Source: Paramarasmius palmivorus (taxonomy: Eukaryota; Basidiomycota; Agaricomycetes; Agaricales; Marasmiaceae). From it: a DNA stretch of 64,000 nucleotides. Of the stretch, positions 1-11,598 are shown in pieces. Position 1 is the stretch's first letter, and each line of letters begins with the position of its first letter. The stretch is taken from the NCBI GenBank assembly GCA_037176845.1, contig JAYKXP010000022.1, forward strand, positions 682,001 to 746,000, read 5' to 3'. Below the pieces are notes generated by a model, which worked only from the letters and a program-made list of their open reading frames with translations, made no database searches and was not told the DNA's origin. A program made the translations under genes and the position numbers.

Positions 1-930
1 AGTACTGTCCATTAGTCGGTTTGTAGTCAGTACTGTTTCTTCAGAGCTTCCCGTGGCAGACCTACGAGATAATGAGTACTTAAATCCAGCTGGGGTGACG
101 AGAATTACCGAAATATGCTAGAATCCACAAATTTTTGTCTGAGTGATGTGGTCCTTGACCAAGTCACATGCATCACAGCGTTGAGCTTGCCCAAAATTGG
201 TCGCTTTTTCCCATCTACCACTATCTTCGGTATCGGAAGCTCTGGTTCTGCGCATCTTAGTGGGTCCTTCTCGAATTGTCAGTTGCTTATGATTCTCAGG
301 TCATTTCTGCAGAGTAGTCAGCAAGATCCGCGAGCCAAATTTTCACCGAAAATATCACTGAAGCATACGCGTACGTCGGCCAAGCACCGTCGATGCTTTT
401 ACCATTCATGATTCGACTCTTGGCACTGAGTCCAGAAACTCCTATTGTGGTTTTCGTGAGAGGACGTGGAGAGCGAGTGGACGGGAAGCTGCTCAAGGGT
501 GTTAGGGTTTAGTTGGAGTCCTACGAGGTGCGCAACTTTAAAACTCTTTGAAAGACCTCTGATAGTGATTACTGCTCAGACGTCTGCAATATACCTCGCC
601 TACACCCTCGTACCTTCCAAGCGAATGACACTCGTTTTCCGGCTGTTCTCCTCGTATGCAAAGGATGATTTTCGGATTCATGAGTGCTTGGGTCCATCAC
701 CTGAGGCTCAACTGGGGCTCACCACTCGCTCGTGAACCTCGTTTCGTCATCAGAAGCGAGTATAGACATCCGACGGGAAGCCAAAATGTCTCTTTCCAAG
801 CTTTCAGGCACAGAACACCTCTAGTTGTTTTTCCATCCTAGGTGAGTTCAATAACGGTTCCTTGAGTAAACTGGCTGATGGTTTACGGCTCTCAGAATAT
901 ACAACCTAGAATTATCCGCGCCCTCGAGAA
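1..930. other. Stretch without an assignable gene
   Basis: Short open frames occur on both strands but none carries a recognisable motif, a consistent spliced continuation or coding-like composition. The segment ends in the promoter of the first AA9 gene. A gene tail entering from the left edge cannot be excluded. Confidence 0.5.
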
Positions 931-938
931 TATAAAAA
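931..938 (+). promoter_or_regulatory. TATA box of the first AA9 gene
   Basis: TATAAAAA lies 57-64 nt upstream of the ATG at 995, a typical distance for basidiomycete genes. Comparable boxes precede AA9 gene 2 (TATTTAA at 2731) and gene 3 (TATAAAAG at 4686), so all three copies kept their own core promoter. Confidence 0.6.
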
Positions 939-994
939 CGCAACAATGGGCTGGCTGATCCTTCAGAGCTCACTCACCAACCTCTATAGACACG

Positions 995-1914
995 ATGAAG
1001 TTCGCCACAAGCCTTCTCTCCTTCTGCCTCTTGCTTCAGACGGCTTCGGCTCACTGTACGTCTTGACGCTCGTAATACTGAGCATGAAGCTCACGATTAC
1101 TTTTCAGACATCTGGACCACGTTGATCGCGGGCAGCACTCAGTCTTCCGCGGCTGTGCGTCAACCATTGACTAACAGTCCTGTCGAGAATGTATCATCCA
1201 ACGACATGAGATGCAATGTCAATCCGACGGCGGCTACTGAGACCGTCACCGTCGCTGCTGGGTCCGAAATCGGCTTCCTTTTGGACAACACACTCTACCA
1301 CGCCGTGAGTTACTCGGATCGTTGTCGGCTGTGATATAAAGTAACCTATATTTCTTTGCAGGGCCCTGCTGCGATCTACTTAGGTAAAGCGCCTGGTGAC
1401 TCTGCATCAAGCTGGGATGGTAGTGGTGCAAACTGGTTCAAGGTACGCCTTCATCAAAGCAGTTTATATCTATAAACTGAACAAATACTAGATCGCCGAA
1501 TGGGGTGCCAAGTTCAGCCCCTTCGCATTTGTCTCGCACAACGCGAACCGTCTGACTACTACCATTCCATCCAGCGTTCCAGCTGGTGAAGTAAGTACCG
1601 CATCCTTTCCGCTACACATACACTTACAATTTCCTTGCAGTACCTCGTCAGAATTGAACAAATCGGTCTTCATGTTGCTGGTGCTCCACAATATTATATT
1701 TCCTGTGCTCAAATTAGAGTTACTGGCGGAGGAAGTGCCAACCCCGCTAAAGTGTCGATTCCAGGATATGTCTCTGCTTCTGGTGCGTTTCTTTATTTTA
1801 TGCCTCAAGCACTATTTCCTGATCCTCGTCGTAGACCCTGGTCTCACTGTCAACATCTACTACCCTGAGCCTACTTCCTACAAGGTTCCAGGACCTGCTC
1901 CCTTCCGTGGATGA
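995..1914 (+). CDS. AA9 lytic polysaccharide monooxygenase, copy 1
   Basis: Secreted copper enzyme predicted to cleave crystalline cellulose or related beta-glucans oxidatively. Six exons: 995-1055, 1108-1304, 1362-1442, 1492-1590, 1641-1782, 1835-1914, giving 219 residues. A 19-residue signal peptide ends in TASA, and the next residue is His, which becomes the N-terminal copper ligand of the mature enzyme. The other active-site features of AA9 are visible: the second copper His in [13 protein letters not shown], the second-sphere His in RIEQIGLH, and the Gln and axial Tyr in QYYISCAQ. There is no CBM1 and no linker, so it is a single-domain enzyme, somewhat short for the family. It is first in a tandem triplet with 2781-3827 and 4746-5775. 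Unlike those, it has no intron before the last codons (VPGPAPFRG). Substrate (cellulose or hemicellulose) and regioselectivity cannot be read from the sequence. Confidence 0.93.
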
Positions 1915-2780
1915 AGCAGGAAATAATATCGTATTAAATAGCTAGAGATAGTCTTGTTCTGTGTCGCGGTGTCAAGTAGACAAACAAAGTAAACAAGGAT
2001 CTGAACACAGACATCACGTGGCTATGACAAACTCTCTTTGAACTTTCTGACCATCACGAAGACCACATTCAGTCACTCAGCATTGTCCCCCACGCGCGTC
2101 TCCTCGTCTATTCTGGGATTCGAATGTCCGAAGAAGGCGCGTATACTGTTTAGACCATGTCTCTGCTAATCACGGCACGCGAACCGAAGAAAGGTCAGAT
2201 TGGTTGTTCTGAGGCTTCCACATCTCTAACAGTCGGTGTTAGATTTGGGTTCGCGCCCAAACGACTAGGAGGATGCAAGGCAAGATTTTTAGACGTTGAA
2301 GTGTGTATACCAAGATATCTATATCTTTCTCTCACTCACCTATCTTTGTCTTCATAGCACGCCATATCACCGGAATGTGAGGTCGGTGGTGAGTCAATAT
2401 AGCTGCCTCGCTTTTCGCTCTCTTAGATATCGTTGCTCAGCAAACCCGCAAAACACTCGGCATATCGCAAATGCCTCACTTGGCCAACAAAAACGTCCGG
2501 TCTATTGAAATGGAAGATATTCGGAACCCAGGAATATCTATCTCTATATCAATTCGCCGAACTTTATGGTCAGCTGAGGAAAATCATTCACAACTACCAG
2601 ACAACTATCCCTCGGATACGACAGGTGTGAAGTCTTTCACTGCATTGCGGTCGTCATTAACATTCAACGTCCAGGTACATGTACAGAGACAACGGGCCTA
2701 TGATTATCCGCATTTTTGTGTAGAGGGAGGTATTTAATGCAGTGTTGCGAGGGACTAGACTGTCAAACTCTGCTGCTACG
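1915..2780. other. Spacer between AA9 copies 1 and 2
   Basis: No gene recognised. The 3' end is the promoter of copy 2, with TATTTAA at 2731, 50 nt before the ATG. Short plus-strand frames around 2157-2737 have no recognisable motif. Confidence 0.5.
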
Positions 2781-3827
2781 ATGAAGCTCGCCGCAACGCT
2801 CGCCTCTCTCTGCTTATTGCTCCAGACGGCCTCTGCACACTGTTCGTCTTCCGACTTTCTTAGTCTTGTTCTTATGATACTGACCAGTGATGCCGCACCG
2901 TAGACATCTGGACTACCTTGATTGCGGGTAGTACCACCTCAACTGCCGCAGTTCGTCAGCCGTTGAACAACAGTCCCGTCACGAGCGTCACTTCCAAGGA
3001 CATAACATGCAATGTTAACCCAACAGCAGCTACGGATACCGTGTCCGTTGCTGCTGGCTCAACAATCGGTCAGTTTTACTCAAATCTTGTAGCACTTTTG
3101 CCCAAACAATGATTCCTCTAGGATTCAAGCTCGACAACACCCTCTACCACCAGGTACTATATTGCATTAATCATAGGCATAGTTGTTCTGACTTACACGC
3201 CCTGATAGGGCCCTGCCGCGATCTACTTGGGTAAAGCGCCCAGCGGCTCTGCATCCAGCTGGGATGGTAGCGGTGCCAACTGGTTCAAGGCAAGCAAATA
3301 GTAGTATTTTTCCATATGAAAAGCTAATGTGAACCGAATGTAGATTGCTGAATGGGGAGCAACCTTCAACCCCTTCCAATTCACCGATTTCAACGCGGCC
3401 CAATTGACAACCACTATCCCTTCGAGCGTTCCGGCTGGCGAGGTGATTCAACTATGTTTCCCTTTGCCAACTGTCCTCTGACGAGCATCTGGTATTAGTA
3501 CCTTGTCAGAATCGAGCAAATTGGTCTCCACGTTGCAGGTGCCCCTCAGTGGTACATCTCCTGCGCTCAGATCAAGATTACCGGTGGTGGAAGTGCCAAC
3601 CCATCCAAGGTGTCGATTCCTGGATATGTTCCCGCGTCAGGTATGTACCAGAACCCTTACCTGTTGGACGTTCGGCTGAAGGCTCGTGCGCAGACCCAGG
3701 ACTCACTGTCAACATCTATAACCCAGTTCCTACTTCGTACAAGGTATGCTCTACCTCTTACTGAAAGATGTTTCCGCTGAAGCCATACTTTTACTAGGTT
3801 CCCGGACCTGCACCATTCCGTGGATGA
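2781..3827 (+). CDS. AA9 lytic polysaccharide monooxygenase, copy 2
   Basis: Tandem paralogue of the preceding gene, also 219 residues, secreted, single catalytic domain. Eight exons: 2781-2841, 2904-3068, 3122-3153, 3209-3289, 3344-3442, 3499-3640, 3694-3743, 3798-3827. The signal peptide ends in TASA before the His that forms half of the histidine brace. The second His is in [13 protein letters not shown], the second-sphere His in RIEQIGLH, and the Gln/Tyr pair in QWYISCAQ. Compared with copy 1 it has an extra intron splitting the Gly codon of TIGFKL (3069-3121) and another before the C-terminal VPGPAPFRG (3744-3797). The intron starting at 3290 uses a GC donor (AAG|GCAAGC) and a normal TAG acceptor. 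The exon sum (660 nt) equals that of copy 1, which supports both models. Expected role: oxidative polysaccharide cleavage outside the cell. Confidence 0.93.
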
Positions 3828-4745
3828 GTCTGGACGTACGGAACCGTACAGTCTTTTATACGTTGGGTTCCATAGTAGCATACATAGATATCGAGGCACA
3901 ATACCCTTTTTCTTGTACACGACGCGTGGATAATGCATACAATGAAGTTTCCTTACTATACATAAGCGAATAGGCGGCCTACGCCGTGAGAAACTCGGTC
4001 TCCACCCTCTTCACCCCTTCCACGTCGACGTCTACATATTTGGCATCGTCCTAGCAGCCAGGGTAGAGCAAAAGGTTCTAACTACTTCATACGAAATAGG
4101 GAAGGAGCACGTAGGTGACTTTCTTATCGTATCCATTGATTGAATAGGTGATTGACATTTTTTACACTTTTTAAGGCTTTCCCTAACACAAAAGTCTTGC
4201 TCTCACCCTTCAATGCGTCATCTGTCATCTAAAAACTCCGGGAGTCCTCGAATCAATTGCCTCAAACTATACTTGGATTATCAAAGCGGGTGTCTACCCA
4301 GGATGCAGGAAAATCGTCGGTTGATCCTCATCGATGTCGCTATGTGGAATGCGACGTGGAGTGGAGTAGGATATTCCAGTGGGAACAACAACTTGCCTCA
4401 GATAGCGAAGAGTGGCGCGTTCAGAAGTGAGTATTATACTATTCCTGGCGCAGCAGGCACCAATTTTTCCTTACAGGCCTCCGACACTTCTACAATTGTA
4501 CGTTCCGTCGACTCGGCAAGCAAAAGTAAACCCTCTTCAACGCGTCATCTCACCCTCTGATAGTACTTCGTTTCCACGAGCCGACGGCTTAGCCCATATG
4601 CGTCATCGAGGCAAATAGCAACGTTCGGAAGAAACTCGCATCTCACGGGTGTTGAAGGGTTTCCGTGGATTGAGGGTCGGGAAGCTATAAAAGCACACAC
4701 CATCCTTCGTTTGTAGGCAGTGATCTGGTCATACAATCCAACAGA
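3828..4745. other. Spacer between AA9 copies 2 and 3
   Basis: No gene recognised. Contains the terminator region of copy 2 and the promoter of copy 3, with TATAAAAG at 4686-4693, about 53 nt before the ATG. Confidence 0.5.
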
Positions 4746-5775
4746 ATGAGACTCGCGGCTACTTTTGCTTCTCTCGCTCTTCTCGCGCAATGTGCTTCTG
4801 CGCACTGTGAGTACTTCGCATATTGCTAGCTCTCCTCCCATGGACTGATACCTTGCAGACATTTGGACTACTATCGTCGCTGGTGGCACTACTTCTAGTG
4901 CTGCCGTTCGTCAACCGCCAAACAACTCTCCTGTGCAGGATGTGACCTCCGCTGACATTACCTGCAACGTCAGCCCCGCAGCTGCCACCGAAACCGTCGA
5001 AGTTCCAGCTGGATCCGACATCACCTTCCAGCTTGACAACACGCTCTACCACCAAGTACGTATTCCTCGTTCACCAAGACTGACGTGAGCTGACCGTTGT
5101 TGATACTGTAGGGCCCAGCTGCTGTTTATCTTGGCCAGGCGCCAGGTAGCGCTGCTGATTGGGATGGAAGTGGAGCAAACTGGTTCAAGGTGCGTACCAT
5201 CGGACCAGGCTAACGCGACGCATCTGACCGTGAGCATCTTCAGATTGCAGAATGGGGCGCTGAATTCGACCCCTTTAACTTTGTCGACTTCAACCTCTCT
5301 GAGCTCACTGCCACCATCCCTGCGAGTGTTCCAGATGGCGAGGTTCGTTCACGTTTACGTGGTTGTTTTGCCTGATGCTGACTCTGCTGTTATAGTACCT
5401 TGCTAGGTAATCCAACGATTCTGTGATGGAGAACTTCAGGTGTTGACAATTATTTCCAGAATTGAGCAAATTGGTCTACACGTCGCTGGCGCTCCTCAGT
5501 GGTACATCTCATGTGCCCAAATCAAGATTACAGGAGGTGGCTCTGCCAGCCCTTCAAAGGTTTCCATCCCAGGTTACGTTCCCGCTGACGGTAAGCAGCA
5601 TTGACTGCGTCTGGTACCATCTACTCACATTGTATTGTAGACCCTGGCCTCACTGTCAACATCTACAACCCTGTTCCAACTGCTTACACTGTATGCATTC
5701 TCGTTTGCTACGGGCGTCTGTCCATGCTCATGAATATCTTTTTAGGTTCCTGGACCCGCCGTCTTCTCTGGATGA
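4746..5775 (+). CDS. AA9 lytic polysaccharide monooxygenase, copy 3
   Basis: Third tandem AA9 gene, 218 residues. Eight exons: 4746-4806, 4859-5055, 5112-5189, 5244-5342, 5396-5406, 5460-5590, 5641-5690, 5746-5775. The signal peptide ends in CASA before the mature N-terminal His. The second copper His lies in LYHQGPAAVYLG, and RIEQIGLH and QWYISCAQ supply the remaining active-site residues. It differs from its neighbours by an extra intron (5407-5459) that isolates an 11-nt microexon encoding YLA and part of an Arg codon. The sum of exons 5 and 6 (142 nt) equals the single exon 5 of copy 1, which proves the microexon is needed to keep the frame. It shares the last intron with copy 2 but ends in VPGPAVFSG rather than VPGPAPFRG. 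This places copies 2 and 3 together by that intron. Confidence 0.92.
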
Positions 5776-6060
5776 AGTCCTCACGAATCGTAGAGAACCA
5801 CTGTACAACAGCTCACTTAAATTATCATTTTTATGAATCAGGCTGAACTTCTGGACGCGTGACTATAGTCGGGCGCTTGTTTGCGCGCCTAGCGCTTAGC
5901 CCCTGCTCCCCGCCAATCATCATTCTGACGTCACAACCACTACGTCGGTGGTTCGTGGAGCGTCTGAGTCAACATAAATACTCATAACAACCTTGAGACC
6001 CGCATTCCTTCTTCATCACAACAGAAATATCCAATCCACTTCAACTATTCACGAACCAGT

Positions 6061-7609
6061 ATGGCCTCCATCGCACCACCCAAGATCAATGATGAAGCCT
6101 TACCTGCTACTCCTGCCCACGAATGGGCAAACGAAACGAGTTCCAAACTCCAGGCCACTAGCGATACTCCCTTGGATTCCGATCAACCAGTACTAGCTTC
6201 TTCGGTCTCGACACCGGGGGTCGAAGTCCCAGGTTCATATCCTCGGGGGCTAGACACCAACACGAGCGATAGTAATCCTGTCGGAGTACTGGATATGGCC
6301 AAACAATATCTTCCCGCACAGCAAGACGTACAGCAAGCGTTGAAAAGTGCAACTGAGACCGCAAAGCAGTATTTGCCCCAATCAGTTGCGGCGTACTTAC
6401 GTGCGTATCTTTAAATACTACATGATTTGATAACTGATCGTCTGAACATCCGCATGTCGTGCAGCCGGTGCCACCGCACATGCAACTTCGCTACCATCCC
6501 AGGACGGTCCTCAGAAGCCATTCGAACACTCCGACGGCGTCGGCTCGCTTCCAGGAAACCCCTCTGAGGTCTCGGTTGCAAAGCTCCCAGACGAAAGAGG
6601 CCCTAAACACACCAGTCCGAATAGTGGTGATGCAGTGGATCTCAGCCCAAGCAGCAATCCCGAAACAAGTGTTGCTAAACTTCCTAAAGAGCGCACTGCC
6701 GAGGAAACTACCGCTACCAAATTGACACCGTCTACGAATGGACGTCAGCCTTTAGAATCCGTCTCGAATGCCAGCATCGAAGCCCAGTTGGGGGATACAC
6801 CGGTTCAGACTCCTGGAATCGGTCAAAGTCCGCTTTCGAAACTATCCACTACTGATGCCGGGGATAGCAGTGGTGGTGTTGGTGATTTGCCGGGAGGTAA
6901 ATCGGAGACGAGCATCGCTGTTCTTCCTGACGAGAAGAACAATCGTGTCAATGGTTCAGAGATTAAGGTGAGTTATATATTCTTTTGATCGTTACTCCCA
7001 AAACAGCGATGGCCCACGGGGGACAGGTTCAAACTGGACGGCCGGCTAATCTTAGTCCAAGGACCCACCCTTTAGCCGCCGAAGGCGCTAAGTGGAAAGG
7101 AGTTCCATTGGACGAAAATCATCAGGCTACGCTGGATGCTAATCCAGACGCTCAGCTCTATGTCGTACGACTTTCAACGAACGAAGATGACTCACTGATA
7201 ATATCTTTGTAGGGGGACAACAACAAGAAGCCATTACCTTTGACGCCACACACTGACTCTACTGTTGCGGTTACTGGCCACGAAGCCCCTTCGCACGCTG
7301 CACCCCCTAAGGACGGCAAGTTCACTGAAAATGTGGTCAACGGTGACACCAGGGACCATCACGACGTCTCGTCCACATTATCGGGTGGTAGTGGTGGCAG
7401 CGACGGAAGCCGCAGCGTCGGAGGAACCCCGCGAAAAGCGAAGTTGATGGACAAGATTAAGGGTGAGATGAAGGTCATATCCGGGAAACTGGGAGGAAAA
7501 GAAGAGAAGGTAGAGGAAGGGAAGCGAATGATGGGAAAGGTATGAAGGATTTAAATAATGATTTCTTCAAATGTCGTTTACTTTTCAGGAACATGAGTCG
7601 GAACACTAG
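6061..7609 (+). CDS. Low-complexity protein with CsbD-like C-terminal segment
   Basis: Five exons: 6061-6400, 6465-6967, 7027-7161, 7213-7539, 7589-7609. The protein is hydrophilic and rich in Ser, Thr, Pro, Gly, with no signal peptide or membrane segment. The N-terminal part holds two similar amphipathic motifs (AKQYLPAQQDVQQAL and AKQYLPQSVAAYL). The middle repeats a short phrase three times (SVAKLPDER, SVAKLPKER, SIAVLPDEK). The last 40 residues are charged and helical, containing KIKGEMKVISGKLGGKEEKV, which resembles the CsbD stress-response fold. Similar proteins are widespread in Agaricomycetes and have no known function; a stress or LEA-like role is inference. The third exon uses the acceptor at 7026 because it is the one that keeps the frame. 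A TATA-like AACATAAATA lies about 90 nt upstream of the ATG. Confidence 0.75.
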
Positions 7610-8524
7610 TACTATAGCAGGATCGTCCATACACTACTTAGTAGGAGTCCCTAGTTCAGCATGTATTTGTATTGTACGAAACTATCGAATTTGAAGCCAC
7701 CAGCTGTCATTCAAACGATCCGAATAGACTGTGATTGTAAACTATGTTACAGTTTCTCTGGGAACTGACCGAAAACATATTTTTGTATTATTCGGGGAAA
7801 CGCCGGTGTCTGAGGAAGGTAATCCTGCCAATGCTGTGAAGGCCACAGTCACCGTCACCGTTGTCAGTGTACTTTTCGCATGGTGCCAGAATCGCGATCA
7901 GCCGGTCCGGAAACTGAAGATTTAGTTACGGCTTGGTTACGGCCCCGCAGCTGTGTGGTCCTGTCGTATGTCTGGGCGGTTTAGACGAGGTTGACCTCGT
8001 TGCATTCCATCTTAGTGTGGTGGCGTTTCGAATTCTTTTTGTGAATTTCATCACGAGTGCGCTTCTAGATTCTTACAAGGTGAAGGAGGCCATCTTGGTC
8101 TTTATGAGATGGGTTCCATAAGTATTTTTACAGCGACTTTAGGCACTCCTTACTGGAGTTGTAAAGCTTCAAACCTTATGTGTCTGAATCCCGGGAGTCA
8201 GGATATTACTAATTGGGGCTAGGCCAAAGGTACTATCACCAAACGGGCCGCTTAAGCGTTCTACCTTTCCCCTGCTCTCGATTCTTGAAGCTCACGAGGC
8301 GGTGCCCCAAGGTCATCTCGATTCAACCCACATGTGCGCCATGACATATGTACATAAGAGTCGCAGTGTACCTCTAGTGTTCCTTGCCACTCGACCCTGC
8401 ATTCAAATATCTGTATTACAGAGAAGTATCCCCGACGGCGGTGGATACCCATAGGAGCTCATAGGGCTCTACTGATTATACATACATCCGGAGTTTTCAA
8501 ATCCGATTCGGACGAATCCTGACT
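7610..8524. other. Spacer without an assignable gene
   Basis: Lies between the 3' ends of the CsbD-like gene (plus) and DML1 (minus), so it is a convergent 3' region. Only short motif-free frames are seen. Confidence 0.5.
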
Positions 8525-10657
8525 TCAATCATCATCTTCTGGAATAGCCTCGACGTTGGTTTGCCCGGCTTCTGCTCCATAGCCATCGTGAATGGTCCAA
8601 AGATCATTGACGAGCTCCTTCATGTCGTCCCAATCATCCACGATGCCATACAAGTAGGCAGAATTTCGGCGATTGACGCATTCCTGAGCAAATCGTGCAT
8701 AATGTTCAAATAGACAAGGTAGCCCGCTGGTCACGGAAAGCGAAGTGAACACGCTGACACTACGCGTGCCCGAAAACCAACCGGCATTTCCGCTTGTGGA
8801 TGAATTCAGTGCAGAGTGCCCGAAGATCGTCTTGTCAGCGATGATGTCCGGGAATGAGGAAGGTAGAGGGTATGGTGCTTGCACATGTACACTGGAAGGC
8901 GGCATGATAGTTTGTGGTCAGTAGCCAATCTCACGATGTCACAACTAGCAGGCTGCCATGGGACAGGCACGGCGTGAAGACAGTTACATTTCTCACCTCG
9001 TGCGGCTGTTGGCTTCAATAGATGAGTCCAAGCTCCCATCACTTTCTTCGCCCCTTGGCACGGCAGGACCTCGCGTGACGCGTCTTTCAGAATAAGGCCT
9101 CGGTACCTGAAACGCTTTAGCTGAACAGCGGATCACAATATGACCAAGCTTTCTCACAGGATAATAACGACCGACAGAGAAGTCATAGGTCTCATGGGGG
9201 ATATCTGTGCGTAATGTTGTTGGGAAAACGCCACCTAACTGCCCAAATCGATGCAATCCATGGGCATCCAAGTTTGTGGAGTACAAAGGTATGGTCTCTC
9301 GCCTTTCTTTGAGCCTAATTTGAGATCATGTCAACTGGAATAAGAAAGAGTAAAAATGTTTACCGCAGCGGAATCGTGGCGTTTTCGACATGGACGGAAA
9401 GGAGCGCACTGTTATGATAGTTACTATTCTGTTGAATTGGGACTAGTGACTTCAAGTTTCTGGCAGTGTACAGCAATAGCTTACGTTGAGCGACAGAGTG
9501 TCTGACCAAGGCGTGTCTTTCCAATCCACAGGCGATTGGATAGGGATAGTCATTAGAGACATGTCATGCTGACCTCGCAAAAATAGCGCGTCATTGAGAG
9601 CTTTGCGGGCGGCTGTTGACTATTCGGAAAAATTAGCAACTCGAACAATTTAGACCAGAAAGATCACAACCTCGAGGAAGTGAATGTCTTTCGGAGAAAA
9701 ACTTGACATGAGCGGAAACACCACCGATGATGTGTTACTGTACTCGTCTCGGAACGTCGACAGTAACGAAGATGTGAAAGATCCGAAAGTCGAAGTGTCA
9801 TTGATTATTTGCATTCCCTGGACAAATGTGGAGTATTAGCTGTTGGATGCATGATAGCTCGTGATTCTTACTTGGAAAGCGTCGCATTCTTCTAGGAATA
9901 ACCTCATTGAAGTTTCCAGTAAATCGGTTTCCTGCGACCATTATTAGCTTGTGCGGGATACAGTCCTTCAATCAGAGGTTACCTCGGCAAAACGTGTGAA
10001 GGTGTTCTGTCCCTGTATCCAATCACCTTCAGCATCCTGCCAGTCGGGTACGTCAGGGAGCATTTGCATCGATCTTGGGTGGTAGTAAATGCGGTTAAAA
10101 TCCGACCAGAAGTTTACATCTTGAGGAATGAAAGAATAGTGATCGGTGCTGCTTTCGTCTTCCAATAGTGTAGTCTGGTACGGATGGTCTTCAAATGTTT
10201 CCTGCTTGAACTCCACCGAGTTGCCGCTCCTAGCCGAGGGATCAGTATCGAATCATTAAATCTCATAATTGAAGTTACCAGAGGCTCGGGAGTTCCTCGT
10301 CATAGTTATCGTGTAAAACTCCATTTCGTGCAAGAGAGCCAAATTGAGCTTCTCGACGGCTAATAATTAGTAGCGGTCACACATTCCTCCAGAACGAAAC
10401 TTCACATTTTCGATCAAATAGCAGTAACCTGGGGGTATAAGTCGGATTCCCCTGCCAGACAAAGCTGTGTCATAGATGAAGCTGATGTCGAGCGATAGCC
10501 ATACCTTCCTATCTAGACCTTCCCGGAACGATACATCATGCTCAACGAAAGGTGATTCAACATCTGAATAAGTAAAGTATTGCTCTTGCGTGTTCCAAAA
10601 GTGCGTCCCAATGTGATTCGCAAATGAGCCTGCTTGGATATAGAGAATCTCCCTCAT
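8525..10657 (-). CDS. DML1: DML1/Misato family protein (tubulin-like, mitochondrial inheritance)
   Basis: Essential-type protein of the Misato/DML1 family, needed in yeast for mitochondrial DNA and organelle partitioning; it has tubulin- and FtsZ-like regions. The start is clear: the protein begins MREILYIQAGSFANHIGTHF, the family signature at the extreme N-terminus, followed by WNTQEQYFTYSD and HDVSFREGLD. Further exons in order encode REAQFGSLARNGVLHDNY, FWSDFNRIYYHPRSMQ (9968-10216), FLEECDAFQ, GMQIINDTSTFGSF, the long linker with ARKALNDALF, IPLYSTNLDAHGLHRFG, and the C-terminal part with AYLYGIVDDWDDMKELVNDL. It ends in an acidic tail (EAIPEDDD). Around ten exons are present and frames are clean across all introns examined. 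The exact limits of the second exon (around 10300-10500) are the least certain part of the model. Confidence 0.92.
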
Positions 10658-11598
10658 TGAAGAGGATTGCTGTAGATTTTGATTTATGAAAATCTTCTGC
10701 TCAATGGATTGAAACGAAGAGGAACTTGCCTATCCCGTTACTTCGATAAGATGACGGTCAACAAAAAAGATGGGTTGGCTACACAGCCTTTGAAATTACT
10801 CGAGGTCACGCGGAGATCACGTTGCCGCGAGGGATCTTTGACGCGTTGCCAAAGCTAGGTCCATTTTAACTATTCTGGGCCCAGCATTTGAGACCATGCC
10901 AACACATATAAAATAATTTTTACTCTATAAATTTGGTTCGCGTGGGCGAATGTACGACGAGGCGGGTTACGAGCCTCGCGCGGCCATTAGTAGGCTCCAC
11001 CCCGATCGACTTGACTCATCATTTCTTTTCTCCGGTTTTTTGCTCGGCATTTTTCGTTTGTACAATCAATTGGTCCTACGAATTCAAATCGCGACAAGTG
11101 CGTGCATCAACAACTTTCGGTGCTCATGACACCGCAAATATTCCTAGCGTCGCTCTAGAAACTGTTCCCTAGCGAGTCCCGGCGTTACTTCGGTGTCCCA
11201 ACACTGTATGAGGGCTAGAAAAAGCTTGGATCACCCTTTTCAGTGCAAAGAACCGTGTCCGAGAGTTGATGAATACTTCAGGTCTTCGATGACACGCTGT
11301 TCGCTCACAGAGTACGTGTCCAGTGGGAGATACGCTATATGAATAGGGCCACTGGCCTACCAGACCGAAGTCCCTGCGATATAGAACCGTAGTTACATGC
11401 TAGTATGTCTCATTCAGCAGAGGTATCAAACCATCCGCTTTGTTCCCGCGCCTCCAGAGCTCAAGGATAATTTATTCTCGAGAACGTTCAACAAACTGAC
11501 ACGGATATATGCGAGCTGATTGCGCTCAGCGCAAACTCAGCTCATTACCATGCAGGTATATAGAGGAAGCGAGGAAGCTAAATGTGTTGAAAAGGATA
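10658..11598. other. Spacer upstream of DML1
   Basis: Promoter side of DML1 and 3' side of the WOPR gene. An open frame at 10933-11172 (plus) has no motif and I do not call it a gene. Confidence 0.5.

Noticed and set aside
10933..11172. 79-codon plus frame between DML1 and the WOPR gene
   Set aside because: No motif, no family, no supporting splice or promoter structure.
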